From Lysobacter sp. FW306-1B-D06B (GTDB taxonomy: Bacteria; Pseudomonadota; Gammaproteobacteria; Xanthomonadales; Xanthomonadaceae), in contig NZ_CP151802.1 in the NCBI RefSeq assembly GCF_038446665.1, positions 1,116,001 through 1,180,000 of the forward strand: a stretch of 64,000 bases of DNA, read 5' to 3'. The position numbers and the translations under genes are program-made. Shown one piece after another: positions 33,522 through 42,755 of this stretch; the stretch's first letter is position 1; every line of letters begins with the position of its first letter. The notes under the pieces were generated by a model. The model worked only from the letters and a program-made list of their open reading frames with translations, was not told the origin of the DNA and did no database searches.

Positions 33522-34985
33522 ATGAGGATCCTCGTTCCCACGGCCCTGCTCCTGTTCTCGCTGGGGTGCACGCTCGGGCCGGACTACGTGCGTCCGACCA
33601 TCGACACGCCCGACGCATGGCGCATCGCACCCGGCGAAGCGAAAGACCTGGCCAACACGCAGTGGTGGACCACGTTCAACGATCCCGTGCTCGACGAGCT
33701 CATCGACACCGCACTCGCCGAAAACCGCGACGTGCGCATCGCCGCCGCGCGCGTCGATCAGTTCCTCGGTGCGCTCACGGCCACGCGTTCGCGCTTCTTC
33801 CCGACGGTGGGCTACGACGTCGATGCAAGCCGCGCCAAGGCCAGTCGCGTCGGGCAGCCGCCGATCCCGGCGGGCGCGGACCCGTATTTCACGCTGTACC
33901 AGGGCTCGCTCGGCGCCAGCTGGCAGATCGACCTGTTCGGACGCGTGCGGCGGCTGAGCGAAGCGGCGCAGGCGCGCGTGTACGCAAGCGAGCAGGCCAG
34001 GCGCGGCGTCGTGCTCTCGCTGGTGACGAGCGTGGCGGCCAGCTACATCACGCTGCGCCAGCTCGACCGGCAACTGGAGATCGCACAGGCCACGGCGAAC
34101 AACTTCGGCGAGACGGCGCGCATCTTCGACCTGCGGCACAAGGCCGGCATCGTGTCGCTGACCGAGGTTTCGCAGATCCGGTCGCAGCGCGAGCAGGCGC
34201 TGGCGACGATCCCCGTGCTGGAGCAGCAGATCGCGGCGGTGGAGAACCTCATCTCCATCACGCTGGGGCGCAACCCCGGCCCGATTCCGCGCGGGCTCAC
34301 CATCGACCAGCTCGTGCCGCCGCGCATTCCGGCCGACCTTCCTTCGTCACTGCTGGAGCGTCGCCCCGACATCCTGCAGGCCGAGCAGAACCTCGTCGCG
34401 GCCAACGCCAACATCGGCGCCACGCGGGCCCTGTACTTCCCCGACCTCACGCTCACCGGTGCGCTGGGTTCCACGAGCACGTCGTTTGGCGATTTCCTCA
34501 CCGGCCCGGCCAGTGCGTGGCTGGTCGCCGCCAACGTGGCCGGCCCGATCTTCACCTTCGGTGCGATCAAAGGCCAGGTGCGCACCGCGGAGGCGCAGAA
34601 GGAGGAGGCGGTGCTGGTCTACCAGCAGACCATCCTCAACGCGATGCGCGAAACCGACGATGCCCTCACCGGCACCGTGAAGAAGGCCGAGGAACTCCAG
34701 CGCCAGGAAGCGCGCGTGCGGGCACTGCGTGATTCGGCGAGGTTGTCGCGGGCGAAGTTCGAGTACGGCATGGCGGGGTACGTCGAGGTGCTTATCGCCG
34801 ACAACGAGCTGTTCGCCGCCGAAATCGCCCTCGTGCGCGTGCGCGCCGAGCGCAACACGCAGATCGTCCAGGTCTATCGGGCGATGGGCGGCGGCTGGGT
34901 CGATGCCGCGCAGGCGCGCACCACCGCTACGGAGACCGGTTCCGAGGCCGCGCCACGCAGCGATGGCGGCGGCCTGCGGCGGTGA
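33522..34985 (+). CDS. Outer-membrane efflux lipoprotein (OprM/NodT family)
   Basis: The protein has 487 residues. A lipobox (LLLFSLGC) precedes 'TLGPDYVRPTIDTPDAW', the typical NodT start. Two repeats of long helices and strands follow ('ALAENRDVRIAAARVDQFL', 'LLERRPDILQAEQNLVAANA', 'NIGATRALYFPDLTL'). It forms the TolC-like channel of a tripartite pump. GAGGT precedes ATG 33522. It lies 91 bases after the last Mrp gene and about 5.6 kb from the RND pair it probably serves. Confidence 0.88.
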   Translation: MRILVPTALLLFSLGCTLGPDYVRPTIDTPDAWRIAPGEAKDLANTQWWTTFNDPVLDELIDTALAENRDVRIAAARVDQFLGALTATRSRFFPTVGYDVDASRAKASRVGQPPIPAGADPYFTLYQGSLGASWQIDLFGRVRRLSEAAQARVYASEQARRGVVLSLVTSVAASYITLRQLDRQLEIAQATANNFGETARIFDLRHKAGIVSLTEVSQIRSQREQALATIPVLEQQIAAVENLISITLGRNPGPIPRGLTIDQLVPPRIPADLPSSLLERRPDILQAEQNLVAANANIGATRALYFPDLTLTGALGSTSTSFGDFLTGPASAWLVAANVAGPIFTFGAIKGQVRTAEAQKEEAVLVYQQTILNAMRETDDALTGTVKKAEELQRQEARVRALRDSARLSRAKFEYGMAGYVEVLIADNELFAAEIALVRVRAERNTQIVQVYRAMGGGWVDAAQARTTATETGSEAAPRSDGGGLRR

Positions 34986-34992
34986 CGGACGC

Positions 34993-35637
34993 TCAGGGCG
35001 GGCCGACGCCGTGCAGGAAGATGTCCACCACCTGCTCCACGCGGGTGCGCTGCGCCCGCTCGCCCAGCGCCTTGCGCACGCCCAGCACCACCTCCAGGTG
35101 CAGGTCGTCGCGCAGCATGCCGATGAAGTGCTCGGCCGCGGCGCGCGGATCGGCGATGGCGAGCTGGCCCGATCCGGCGTAGCGCTCCAGCAGGCGGGTC
35201 AGGGCGGTCGTCGCGCGGCCCGGCCCGTTCTGCAGGAAGGCCTCGGCCAGGCCCGGAATGCGCCCGCACTCGGACACCACCAGGCGGTAGAGCGCGATCG
35301 TCCGGGCATCCATGAGGATCCGCATGATCGCGCGGCCGAACTGCTCCAGGCTGGCGCGCACGTCGTCGCCGGCGCGCTCGTCCGCACGGTGGATGGCTTG
35401 CAGGGCCTGTTCGGACAGCCCGGTCACCATCGCGGCGAAGAGATCGTCCTTGCCGCCGAAATGGCTGTAGATGGCGCGCTTGGAGCCGCCCACCTTCTCG
35501 ATCACCGCGTCGATGCTCGTGTTGGCGTAGCCATCGCGCAGGAACAGCTCGCTGGCGGCATCGAGGATCTGGCTTCGCAAGGCATCCGGGCTGCGCCGGC
35601 TCCGGCGCGCGGGCGTGGGTTCACTGGGGACGTTCAT
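34993..35637 (-). CDS. TetR-family repressor
   Basis: The protein has 214 residues. The N-terminal HTH is 'RDGYANTSIDAVIEKVGGSKRAIYSHFGGK'-like (about residues 33-62), and the C-terminal domain has the AefR-type pattern ('YRLVVSECGRIPGLAEAF'). ATG 35637 follows GGAG by seven bases. It is divergent from the EmrA/EmrB-like pair with a palindromic sequence between them, so it most likely represses that pair and itself. Confidence 0.87.
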   Translation of the reverse strand: MNVPSEPTPARRSRRSPDALRSQILDAASELFLRDGYANTSIDAVIEKVGGSKRAIYSHFGGKDDLFAAMVTGLSEQALQAIHRADERAGDDVRASLEQFGRAIMRILMDARTIALYRLVVSECGRIPGLAEAFLQNGPGRATTALTRLLERYAGSGQLAIADPRAAAEHFIGMLRDDLHLEVVLGVRKALGERAQRTRVEQVVDIFLHGVGPP

Positions 35638-35665
35638 GGCGCACTCCATGGCACTTGACACGTAA

Positions 35666-35699
35666 GGTACCGACTATTACCGTTTACCTCAACGGTACC
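35666..35699. promoter_or_regulatory. Candidate TetR operator
   Basis: GGTACCG (35666-35672) and CGGTACC (35693-35699) form an inverted repeat with a 20-base spacer that itself contains TTACCG and TTTACC; a further AGTACCC lies at 35704-35710. The cluster of TACC motifs sits between the TetR gene and the emrA-like gene, the expected place for an operator over both promoters. Confidence 0.6.
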
Positions 35700-35740
35700 A
35701 AACAGTACCCATTGAGCCGCGACCGCCGCACGGGCACCCG

Positions 35741-36835
35741 ATGAAGACGACCCTCCCGAATAACGAGCGCCGAAGTCGCTCAGTTTTCATCCTGGCCGCC
35801 TGCGCGGCGGTCGCGGCCTCGGCGTGGGCGGTGCACGGCTGGCTGTGGAGCAGCGCCTCGGTGTCGACGGACAACGCCTACACGCGCGGCGAGGTGACGG
35901 TGATCGCCCCGCGCGTGGCGGGCTACGTCTCGGAGGTGCTCGTCGGCGACAACGAACCGGTCAAGCGCGGCCAGGTGCTGTTCCGCATCGAGGACGCGGA
36001 CTACCAGGCGCAGCTGGACCAGGCGCTCGCGAACGTGCTGCGCCAGCAATCCGCGCTGGGCAGCCTGGACAAGCAGATCCAGTTGCAGGGCGCGGTGATC
36101 GAGCAGGCCTCCGCCGACGTGCGCGCGATCGAAGTCGAGGCGCAGCGCGCGGGGCTCGATTCGCGCCGTTATCGCACCCTCGTGGAACAAAGCGCCGTGA
36201 GCCGGCAGATGCACGAATCGGCCGATGCCACGCACCGCCGGGCGCTGGCCGCGACCGACTCCGCGCGCGCGCGGCGCCAGGCGGAGACGGACAGGCTCGA
36301 GGTGCTGCGTGCACAGAAGCTGGAGGTCGAAGCGGTACTGCAACAGGCCCAGGCGGCGCGCAGGCTGGCGTCGATCTCGTTGAAGCACACCGTGGTGCGC
36401 GCGCCCGTCGACGGCGTCGTCGCCAATCGCCAGGTGCGCGTCGGCCGCTACGTCGCGCCCGGCGCGACGGCGCTGACGCTGGTGCCGCTGGACGGTGTCT
36501 GGGTCGTCGCCAACTACAAGGAAACGCAGCTCACCGACGTGAAGGTCGGCGACACGGCGCAGGTGACGCTGGACATGTACCCCGGCGTCGAACTGACGGG
36601 CACGGTCGACAGCATCGCGCCGGGAAGCGGCGCGCAGTTCGCGCTGCTGCCCCCGGACAACGCGACCGGCAATTTCACCAAGATCGTTCAGCGCGTGCCG
36701 GTGAAGATCGTGCTGGATCCCGCGCATGCGCTCGCCGGCCGACTCTATGCCGGCCTGTCCGCCGAAGTGTCGATCCACACCGACGGCGACCCCGCTCCCG
36801 CACGCGGCAAGCGCACCGCCTCCACGGCGAACTGA
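35741..36835 (+). CDS. EmrA-like HlyD-family adaptor
   Basis: The protein has 364 residues. One N-terminal helix ('VFILAACAAVAASAWAVHGW') is followed by 'STDNAYTRGEVTVIAPRVAG', a long coiled-coil hairpin, and 'HTVVRAPVDGVVANRQVRVG'. The C-terminal 'GSGAQFALLPPDNATGNFTK' is typical of EmrA-type adaptors of MFS drug pumps. The gene is nine bases before the MFS partner. Regulation by the divergent TetR protein is likely. Confidence 0.88.
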   Translation: MKTTLPNNERRSRSVFILAACAAVAASAWAVHGWLWSSASVSTDNAYTRGEVTVIAPRVAGYVSEVLVGDNEPVKRGQVLFRIEDADYQAQLDQALANVLRQQSALGSLDKQIQLQGAVIEQASADVRAIEVEAQRAGLDSRRYRTLVEQSAVSRQMHESADATHRRALAATDSARARRQAETDRLEVLRAQKLEVEAVLQQAQAARRLASISLKHTVVRAPVDGVVANRQVRVGRYVAPGATALTLVPLDGVWVVANYKETQLTDVKVGDTAQVTLDMYPGVELTGTVDSIAPGSGAQFALLPPDNATGNFTKIVQRVPVKIVLDPAHALAGRLYAGLSAEVSIHTDGDPAPARGKRTASTAN

Positions 36836-36844
36836 CCGGCCGCG

Positions 36845-38422
36845 ATGGCCAACGCATTGCGCCAGGCGATCTGCCTGCTCGGCATCGTGGCGTTGATGGC
36901 CGTGGACGGCATCAACGGCACGCTCCTGGTGGTCAATCGTGGGCAGGTGATGGGCGGCTATGCGGCGACGCCGGATGAAGCGGCGTGGCTGAACATCGCC
37001 TACCTCGCGACCAAACTCATCGCCTTCGTGTCGACGCCGTGGCTGGTCGGTCGCTACGACGCGGTGAAGACGACGTGGGTCGGCGGCCTTCTGCTCGCGG
37101 TCGTCACCGGCGCGTTGGCGATGGCGCCCGATTTGACCTTCGCCATTGCGATCCGCGCAGCACAGGGTGCCTGCGGTGCGCTCGTGCTGGTGGCCGCGCA
37201 GACGCTGGTGTTCCAGGCGTATCCCGCGACGCGGCAACCGCTGCTGCAGAGCATGATCGCGCTGGCCGTCGTCGTGGTGCCGGTAATGGTCGCGCCCGCG
37301 CTGCACGGCTGGGTGACGGACGCACACGACTGGCGCGATCTCTTCGTCGGCGCAGCTGTCACGGCATTGCTTGCATGCGTCGCCTTCCATTCCACGCGAC
37401 CACGGGAGCCTGCGCGCGTCGCATCGAACGCCCCTCGTCCCGTCGTGCAGCTGCTGCTGGCGCCCGCGATCGTCGGCGTCGTATACGTGATGCAAGAAGG
37501 CGCGCGCTTCGACTGGTTCGATGCCGTGCACATCCGCGTGGTGGCGGTCGCATCGGTGATCGCCCTCGCCTGCGCATCGTGGTTCGCCTTGCGCGGCGAC
37601 GCCGGCCGCCAGGCGATGCGCCATGCAGGCGCGCATCCGGACTTCGTATTCGGTCTGTGCGCCAGCTTCTTCGCGGGCTTCGCCCTGTTCGGAAGCGGCG
37701 CCGCGATTCCCCTGTTCGGCAACGTCGTGCTGTCGCTCGCGCCGGAGCACGTGGGCCAGCTGGCCTTGTCCAGTTCCATCGCCGCCGCGGCTGGCCTCGC
37801 GTTGGCCGGGCTGGCGCTGCAATCCGGCCGCGTGCCGGTGGTGGCGCCGATCCCGGTGGGCATCGCGCTCTTCATGACCGGCATGTGGTTGCTCTCGCTG
37901 TCCAGCGCGCAGACCGGCGCGCCGCAGATGCTGCTGGCCACCTGGCTGCGCGGTTTCGGCATGGGACTGCTGTTCGTCTCGCTGACGGTCATGACGCTGG
38001 GTGGGCTTCCCCGCGAACGGATGGCCGGCGGCGTCGCGCTGTTCAACCTGGGCCGGCAGGCGGGCGGACTGGCGGGCATGGCGTTCGTTTCGACGATGCT
38101 CGAATGGCGCCTGCCTGCGCATGGCGTTGCGTTGTGGCAGCACGTGCCGATGGGCAGCGCCGAACTCGACGCGACGCAGGCGACGCTGATGAATCTGTGG
38201 ATGGAGCAGGGCCTTGCGGCGGGCGAGGCGACGACGGCCAGCGCGGCATGGATCGCAAGGCAGGTGCAGCAGCAGTCGGCCGCGCGTGCGTTCGACGAGA
38301 TCTTCCTGTCGCTGGCGATGTTCTTCGTCGTGGCCATACCGCTGCTGCTGGGCACCAAGGCGCTTCTCGCGCGGCAGTCGCGCCGCGCGCAACACGCGCA
38401 AAGGCACTTGGCAGCACATTGA
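36845..38422 (+). CDS. DHA2-type MFS exporter (EmrB-like)
   Basis: The protein has 525 residues and 14 predicted helices. The start 'LLGIVALMAVDGINGTLLVV' and 'TPDEAAWLNIAYLATKLIAF' follow EmrB-type transporters. The loop 'GFGMGLLFVSLTVMTLGGLP' and 'LFNLGRQAGGLAGMAFVSTM' resembles motif C and later motifs of DHA2. With the adaptor upstream it would export toxic hydrophobic compounds or acids. Substrate unknown. Confidence 0.87.
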   Translation: MANALRQAICLLGIVALMAVDGINGTLLVVNRGQVMGGYAATPDEAAWLNIAYLATKLIAFVSTPWLVGRYDAVKTTWVGGLLLAVVTGALAMAPDLTFAIAIRAAQGACGALVLVAAQTLVFQAYPATRQPLLQSMIALAVVVVPVMVAPALHGWVTDAHDWRDLFVGAAVTALLACVAFHSTRPREPARVASNAPRPVVQLLLAPAIVGVVYVMQEGARFDWFDAVHIRVVAVASVIALACASWFALRGDAGRQAMRHAGAHPDFVFGLCASFFAGFALFGSGAAIPLFGNVVLSLAPEHVGQLALSSSIAAAAGLALAGLALQSGRVPVVAPIPVGIALFMTGMWLLSLSSAQTGAPQMLLATWLRGFGMGLLFVSLTVMTLGGLPRERMAGGVALFNLGRQAGGLAGMAFVSTMLEWRLPAHGVALWQHVPMGSAELDATQATLMNLWMEQGLAAGEATTASAAWIARQVQQQSAARAFDEIFLSLAMFFVVAIPLLLGTKALLARQSRRAQHAQRHLAAH

Positions 38423-38425
38423 GTG

Positions 38426-39475
38426 TCAAGGCGAAGGGGCGCGCGTGGAGGCGAACCGGTTCAGCACGGCTTCCACCGCGAACATGCACAGCAGCATGCC
38501 GAAGACGGCGATCGCCACCGATGTGAGGCGATAGAGCGAGATGCTGTACAGATCCCCGGCGGGCGAGAGCTGGCCGATCAGCACCGCGATCGCGGTGGCG
38601 GCGCTCAATCCCACGGCGGGGCCGGCGTTCTCGCGCACGTGCATGGTGGCGAACACGAGCGCGCCCACGCCGTAGAGCGCAATCACGAATCCCGCCTGGC
38701 TCACGTGCGAGTACAGCACAAGCTGCAGCGCTAGGGCATAGACGGTGCCCAGCAGCGTCCCCGACACACGCGTCCACGCCGCACGGCGACCGCCGGCCAG
38801 CGTCATCGGAAACAGGATCAGCACGGTCGCCGCCTGCGCGGACAGCGCATCGGGGAGGTCCAGGAACTGGAACACCGCGAAGGACGCCGTCGCGCAGATC
38901 GCGCCCAGCAGCATCTGGTGACGCACCAGCGGCAACGGCTTGGCGGGCGCGCCGTGCGGAAGCTTGCGCCGCTCCGGGATCAGCGCATGCACCGCGCCTG
39001 CGATGAACGCCGCCAGCAAGGTCGCGATGAACTGCGCGGTGAACAGATCGCTTTTGGGAACGTGCGGGTAGCTCGCCAGGTGAACGAGCACGGAGGACGC
39101 CACCATCGTCAGTGCGCCGAACAGGAACCACGGGCCCTGCGCCATGAGGCGGAAGCAGGCCAGGGCGAAGACGAAGAACGCGCCGATCGCGAGCAGCGGG
39201 GACACGTTGCCGAGGATCGCAAGCAGGTTGGCCGCGGTGATGCTGACCAGGCTGCTGGCCACGAACTGTGCCGCGATGCGAAGGTTGTAGATCGGCACCA
39301 GGCCCAGCAACAGCACCGGATACAGCGCGAAGAACGCGCCGAACGGCCAGCTCATCGCCTTGGCCACGGCCAGCGCCGCGGTGGTGCCGATCGCCAGCCG
39401 GCACGCTTGCCGCCACGCGTCCTCGCCGAGCGCGGGCCGCGCCTGCCGGGACTGCGACAGCGCGTCAGTAGACAT
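38426..39475 (-). CDS. DUF2955/FUSC-like membrane protein (aromatic acid exporter type)
   Basis: The protein has 349 residues with about ten hydrophobic segments arranged as two similar halves ('ACRLAIGTTAALAVAKAM', 'GAFFALYPVLLLGLVPIYN', 'LLGAICATASFAVFQFLD', 'TVLILFPMTLAGGRRAAWTR'). This matches DUF2955 proteins, relatives of the FUSC/AaeB exporters. It overlaps the HlyD-family gene by 11 bases, forming an AaeA-AaeB-like pair. Shorter than AaeB (about 650 residues), it lacks the cytoplasmic domain. Confidence 0.75.
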   Translation of the reverse strand: MSTDALSQSRQARPALGEDAWRQACRLAIGTTAALAVAKAMSWPFGAFFALYPVLLLGLVPIYNLRIAAQFVASSLVSITAANLLAILGNVSPLLAIGAFFVFALACFRLMAQGPWFLFGALTMVASSVLVHLASYPHVPKSDLFTAQFIATLLAAFIAGAVHALIPERRKLPHGAPAKPLPLVRHQMLLGAICATASFAVFQFLDLPDALSAQAATVLILFPMTLAGGRRAAWTRVSGTLLGTVYALALQLVLYSHVSQAGFVIALYGVGALVFATMHVRENAGPAVGLSAATAIAVLIGQLSPAGDLYSISLYRLTSVAIAVFGMLLCMFAVEAVLNRFASTRAPSP

Positions 39476-40526
39476 AGTGGAGCAGGGTGATCAGGCGAAT
39501 CTGCACGTTACCCAGCCAATGCCGCAGGCCCCGCGCCTGCGGATGCAGCTGCACCGTGGCGCGGGCGCCGGTCATCAGCGGGCGCGGCGGGATCTCGAGC
39601 AATTGCAGATTCACGCGCACGCGCTCGGCATCGCGCACCCAGCGGTCGTCCTGGTCGGGCGCAGCCAGGCGTCCGTCCGGATCGATCTGCCCGCGCACCA
39701 CGCCCGCGTCGAGCGAACTCACTTCCGCGTCGAACAGCCGTCCCGGGAACGCGTCGAACGCCACCTGCGCGCGCGTGCCCGGGCTGACATGCAGCAGCGC
39801 CTTCTCGCGGAAATCCGCCTGGAGGCTGGGGGCCGTGCTGATCAACACCAGCTTCGGCACGCCGGCCTGCGCGTAGGTGCCCGCCGCCAACCGCATGTTG
39901 CTGACGATGCCGGGCGCGGCCGCCACCACGTCCGAGCGGCGCAGGTCGAGTTCGGCATGGGCGAGCGCGTTGCGCGCGCGTCGAAGGCGCAGGCTGCGGT
40001 CGCCGTCGCTGCCGCGTTGCACCCTCACCGCGTTCAACGCCGCGCGCGAAGACTGCAACGCGGCGCGCGCGACGTCGTATCGGGCCTGCGCCTGGTCGAG
40101 CGCCGAACGCGACACGTAGCGTTCGCTCACCAGGCCCTGCAAACGGCGCAGTTCGCGCAGGGCGTCATCCACCTGGGTCTTCATGCGCGTGACTTCGGCC
40201 GAGGCCGCCGCGATGGAGGCGTCGAGCTGCGCGTTGTCCTGCCCGGCCTGCTCGACCTGCAGCTCGGCGTCGTGCACGGCGGTGCGGTAGGTTTCCGGAT
40301 CCACCCGGAACAGCAGCTGCCCCTTCTCGACCCGCTGGTTGTTGCGCACCTGCACGTCGACCACGCGACCGCTCACCTCCGGTGCAACCTGCGTGACGTG
40401 GTAAGTCAGGCGCGCTTCCGGAGACACCGGCATGTGGATGTCGGCGACGAGGTAATACACGAAGCTCAGGCCGATCAGCGCCAGCGATCCGAACATCCAG
40501 GCGCGAAAACGGGCGTCGGTGCTCAT
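39465..40526 (-). CDS. HlyD-family adaptor (AaeA-like)
   Basis: The protein has 353 residues. ATG 40526 follows GAGGAG. A membrane helix ('AWMFGSLALIGLSFVYYLVA') is followed by 'YHVTQVAPEVSGRVVDVQVR', coiled-coil arms and a second lipoyl motif ('DVVAAAPGIVSNMRLAAGTYA'). It would be the periplasmic adaptor for the DUF2955 membrane protein encoded just downstream. Confidence 0.85.
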   Translation of the reverse strand: MSTDARFRAWMFGSLALIGLSFVYYLVADIHMPVSPEARLTYHVTQVAPEVSGRVVDVQVRNNQRVEKGQLLFRVDPETYRTAVHDAELQVEQAGQDNAQLDASIAAASAEVTRMKTQVDDALRELRRLQGLVSERYVSRSALDQAQARYDVARAALQSSRAALNAVRVQRGSDGDRSLRLRRARNALAHAELDLRRSDVVAAAPGIVSNMRLAAGTYAQAGVPKLVLISTAPSLQADFREKALLHVSPGTRAQVAFDAFPGRLFDAEVSSLDAGVVRGQIDPDGRLAAPDQDDRWVRDAERVRVNLQLLEIPPRPLMTGARATVQLHPQARGLRHWLGNVQIRLITLLHYVY

Positions 40527-40733
40527 TGAACACTCCTCGGATGCCGGCGGCACCCCGACTCGTCCAACCCTGCACCGACGCTAGTACCGCGCACGCGGCA
40601 CCGGAAGCCGACTTCGCGTGGACATCATGTTGCCTGTCCGGCACCAATGCACCGCCCGCGCTGCCAGGGCGTGCGGTGCGCGCGATTCGCGATCTGCGGT
40701 CAACCCTGCGCTGCCCGCCGCGCGCGCCTCACC

Positions 40734-41414
40734 TCATGCGGTGTCGCGTGGGCCCGCGTCGGCCGATGCCGCCTGGGCGTGCGGGTGCCGCGATCGCGTC
40801 TTCTCCTCGGCGAAGGCATGGTTCACGTCGCGATGGCCGGCTTCATCGTCGCGAACCGCGATGACGACGTCACGCAAGCGCGCGTCGGCGGGAAGCTTCC
40901 AATAGCCGATCGCGAGGGCCGGCGCGGGCACGTTGTCGATGCGGCCGGCGTCGATTTCCGCCAGATACCGCGTGTAGCTCACCACCGCTTCCTCTTCGAA
41001 ATAGCCGACGAGACGGTGCGCGGTGCGGCTGGAAACCACGTAGAGGGCCAGGTAGAACGTGAAGAACAGCGCCTGGGCGACCAGCACCATCATGCGTTCG
41101 AACCAGCTCGGCCGCGCGATTTCCATGAAGGTCATCAGGTGCATGCGCTCGTTCTCGGCTTCGTCCAGCAACGTGTGGATCCAGCCTTCGTCGTCGTGCA
41201 GCCAGCGCAGGCAGTGCAGGTGCACCAGCGCGCCGCCGACCATGCCGGGCACGGCCGCGACGGTTTCCAGGACGATGGCCCGGTTTCCATAGCGTTTGGC
41301 GAAAAGCGTGTCCGCGAAGAAGCGCAGCGCCCGCGTGGTGCGGTAGGCGATGCGGTCGGAGGCGTTGAGGACCGGATGGTGGAAATCGAGCGGACGCGGA
41401 TCGCCTGCGGGCAT
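40734..41414 (-). CDS. aox: Alternative oxidase
   Basis: The protein has 226 residues; ATG 41414 follows GGAG. All di-iron ligands of the AOX family are visible: Glu50 (IVLETVAAVPGMVGG), Glu89 and His92 (NERMHLM), Glu141 (GYFEEEAVVSYT), and Glu191 and His194 (DDEAGHRDVNH). It reduces oxygen to water with ubiquinol, bypassing proton-pumping complexes, as a monotopic inner-membrane protein. In bacteria it is uncommon and is often associated with oxidative stress or nitric oxide. It stands alone here. Confidence 0.92.
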   Translation of the reverse strand: MPAGDPRPLDFHHPVLNASDRIAYRTTRALRFFADTLFAKRYGNRAIVLETVAAVPGMVGGALVHLHCLRWLHDDEGWIHTLLDEAENERMHLMTFMEIARPSWFERMMVLVAQALFFTFYLALYVVSSRTAHRLVGYFEEEAVVSYTRYLAEIDAGRIDNVPAPALAIGYWKLPADARLRDVVIAVRDDEAGHRDVNHAFAEEKTRSRHPHAQAASADAGPRDTA

Positions 41415-41690
41415 GGGAGTCTCCGGGAGCCGGCCTGCGCGCCGGCCCGATGGGCGCGGATCGGGTCCGATCACTGTAGGTCGTGGGAGCCCGCGCAGGA
41501 AGGTCGTTCGTCGGACACCTGTTGTTGACCGGGACGCACGAATGCAGGCGCCCTGAAGCTGCTATTGGAAGATCGCGCCGGACTGCCCGGAATGGGCGGC
41601 GAGCAGAGGCGCCAGTTCGCGATCGATCGGCGTTTGCGCGGCCTGCAACGGCAGCCTCTCGCGGAAGGCCGGCCGGGCCGTGTGGCGTCG

Positions 41691-42125
41691 CTAGACCCGG
41701 GCGATGAACTTGATCTCGATGAGCTGCGTGGGAAGCGCCAGGCGCGGCGTGACCAGGATGGTGCTGGCAACGCTCGGCTTGTCCGTGCCGTACGCCTGTT
41801 TCCTGACGGTGCCGGCCACGGCGAAAGCGGCGTCCATGTCGGTGACGTACAGGACTTCTTCGACCACGTTGTCGAGCGATGCACCGAACTGGCCGAGCAG
41901 GGCGCGCGCGTTCGCGTACGTCTGCCGCATCTGGATCTCCATGTTCGAGTGATCCAGGATCCGGCCCTTCGCATCCAGCGCAGGTGCACCGACGATGTTG
42001 CCTTCGGCGTCATGGCTGAGTTGTCCCGACACGTAGATGGTGTCGCCCACCTTCACCGCCTGCGCATAGCCGTAGGCGTCTTCCCAGGGCATGCCCATGC
42101 CCTTGGTCTCTTTGCCGATCGTCAC
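41691..42125 (-). CDS. RidA/YjgF-family protein
   Basis: The protein has 144 residues from GTG 42125, with AGGAG 12 bases upstream. It has 'YAQAVKVGDTIYVSGQLSHD', 'QTYANARALLGQFGASLDNV' and 'PTQLIEIKFIARV', matching the RidA fold. The usual Arg that holds the 2-imino acid (in IPAxRxxxE) reads 'VTPRLALPTQLIEI' here, so deaminase activity is uncertain and it may belong to a non-canonical Rid subgroup. It is a single gene. Confidence 0.8.
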   Translation of the reverse strand: MTIGKETKGMGMPWEDAYGYAQAVKVGDTIYVSGQLSHDAEGNIVGAPALDAKGRILDHSNMEIQMRQTYANARALLGQFGASLDNVVEEVLYVTDMDAAFAVAGTVRKQAYGTDKPSVASTILVTPRLALPTQLIEIKFIARV

Positions 42126-42467
42126 GTCCGTTCTCCTGCTTTGCGTTGATGCGGATCCGCCCACTGTTCTAGGCGAGTGCACGGCCCGCGTGTAGCCCGA
42201 TGGAAGGGCATGCGGTGTTGAGGAAATCGCACCAATGCGCACAAACCGGTTCGTCCGCGCTGCTGGCGCTGCGGCCGCGCGCGGAAACGCGCTGTTGCCT
42301 CGCACGCGCTTACAGAACACTGGCTGCGCTGGCCTACGATCGGCGTTGCGCCACGGGACGCAGTGCGCGGTCGAGGCTCCCAGCCGGATGAACGGCATGC
42401 CGGCCTCGTTCACGGCGCGACACACGGTCGCGGTCATCATCCGGTGACGGCCCTTTCCAGCGAATCC
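42126..42467. other. Intergenic stretch without a recognised gene
   Basis: These 342 bases lie between the RidA-type gene (leftward) and a small rightward gene. Open frames are short and unsupported. I see no repeat or hairpin of note beyond ordinary GC-rich sequence. It presumably carries two divergent promoters. Confidence 0.4.
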
Positions 42468-42695
42468 ATGCCGATGCCCACCTGGTCCGAACTCCAATCG
42501 CAACTGCAGGCATTGCGGGACGACGTTCCCTCGATGCTGCGCGAGACGCCCGACACCGCCACGTTCTTCGACACGTTCGCCGGCAAGGCGGACTTCATCC
42601 TCAAACGCGCGCCGCCCGACATGGTCGAGTCGGTGCATACCGAGCTGGGCGCGATCCTGCGCGACATGAAGCTCGCCGACGACGGCGAGGACTGA
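42468..42695 (+). CDS. Small hypothetical protein
   Basis: The protein has 75 residues (MPMPTWSELQSQLQALRDDV at the start). It is acidic and helical, ends in DDGED and has no membrane segment. The start is uncertain. I recognise no family. It is followed by a hairpin terminator shared with the convergent arylsulfatase gene, which supports its being a real transcript. Confidence 0.5.
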   Translation: MPMPTWSELQSQLQALRDDVPSMLRETPDTATFFDTFAGKADFILKRAPPDMVESVHTELGAILRDMKLADDGED

Positions 42696-42720
42696 GCGGG
42701 TTCGCACGCGCACTGCGGAA

Positions 42721-42743
42721 CCCGGACGCATCGCGCGTCCGGG
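42721..42743. terminator. Bidirectional hairpin between convergent genes
   Basis: Perfect 9-bp arms CCCGGACGC and GCGTCCGGG flank the loop ATCGC. It lies between two converging stops (42695 and 42756). No T-tract is present on either side. Confidence 0.65.
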
Positions 42744-42755
42744 CGCCGCGATGTC

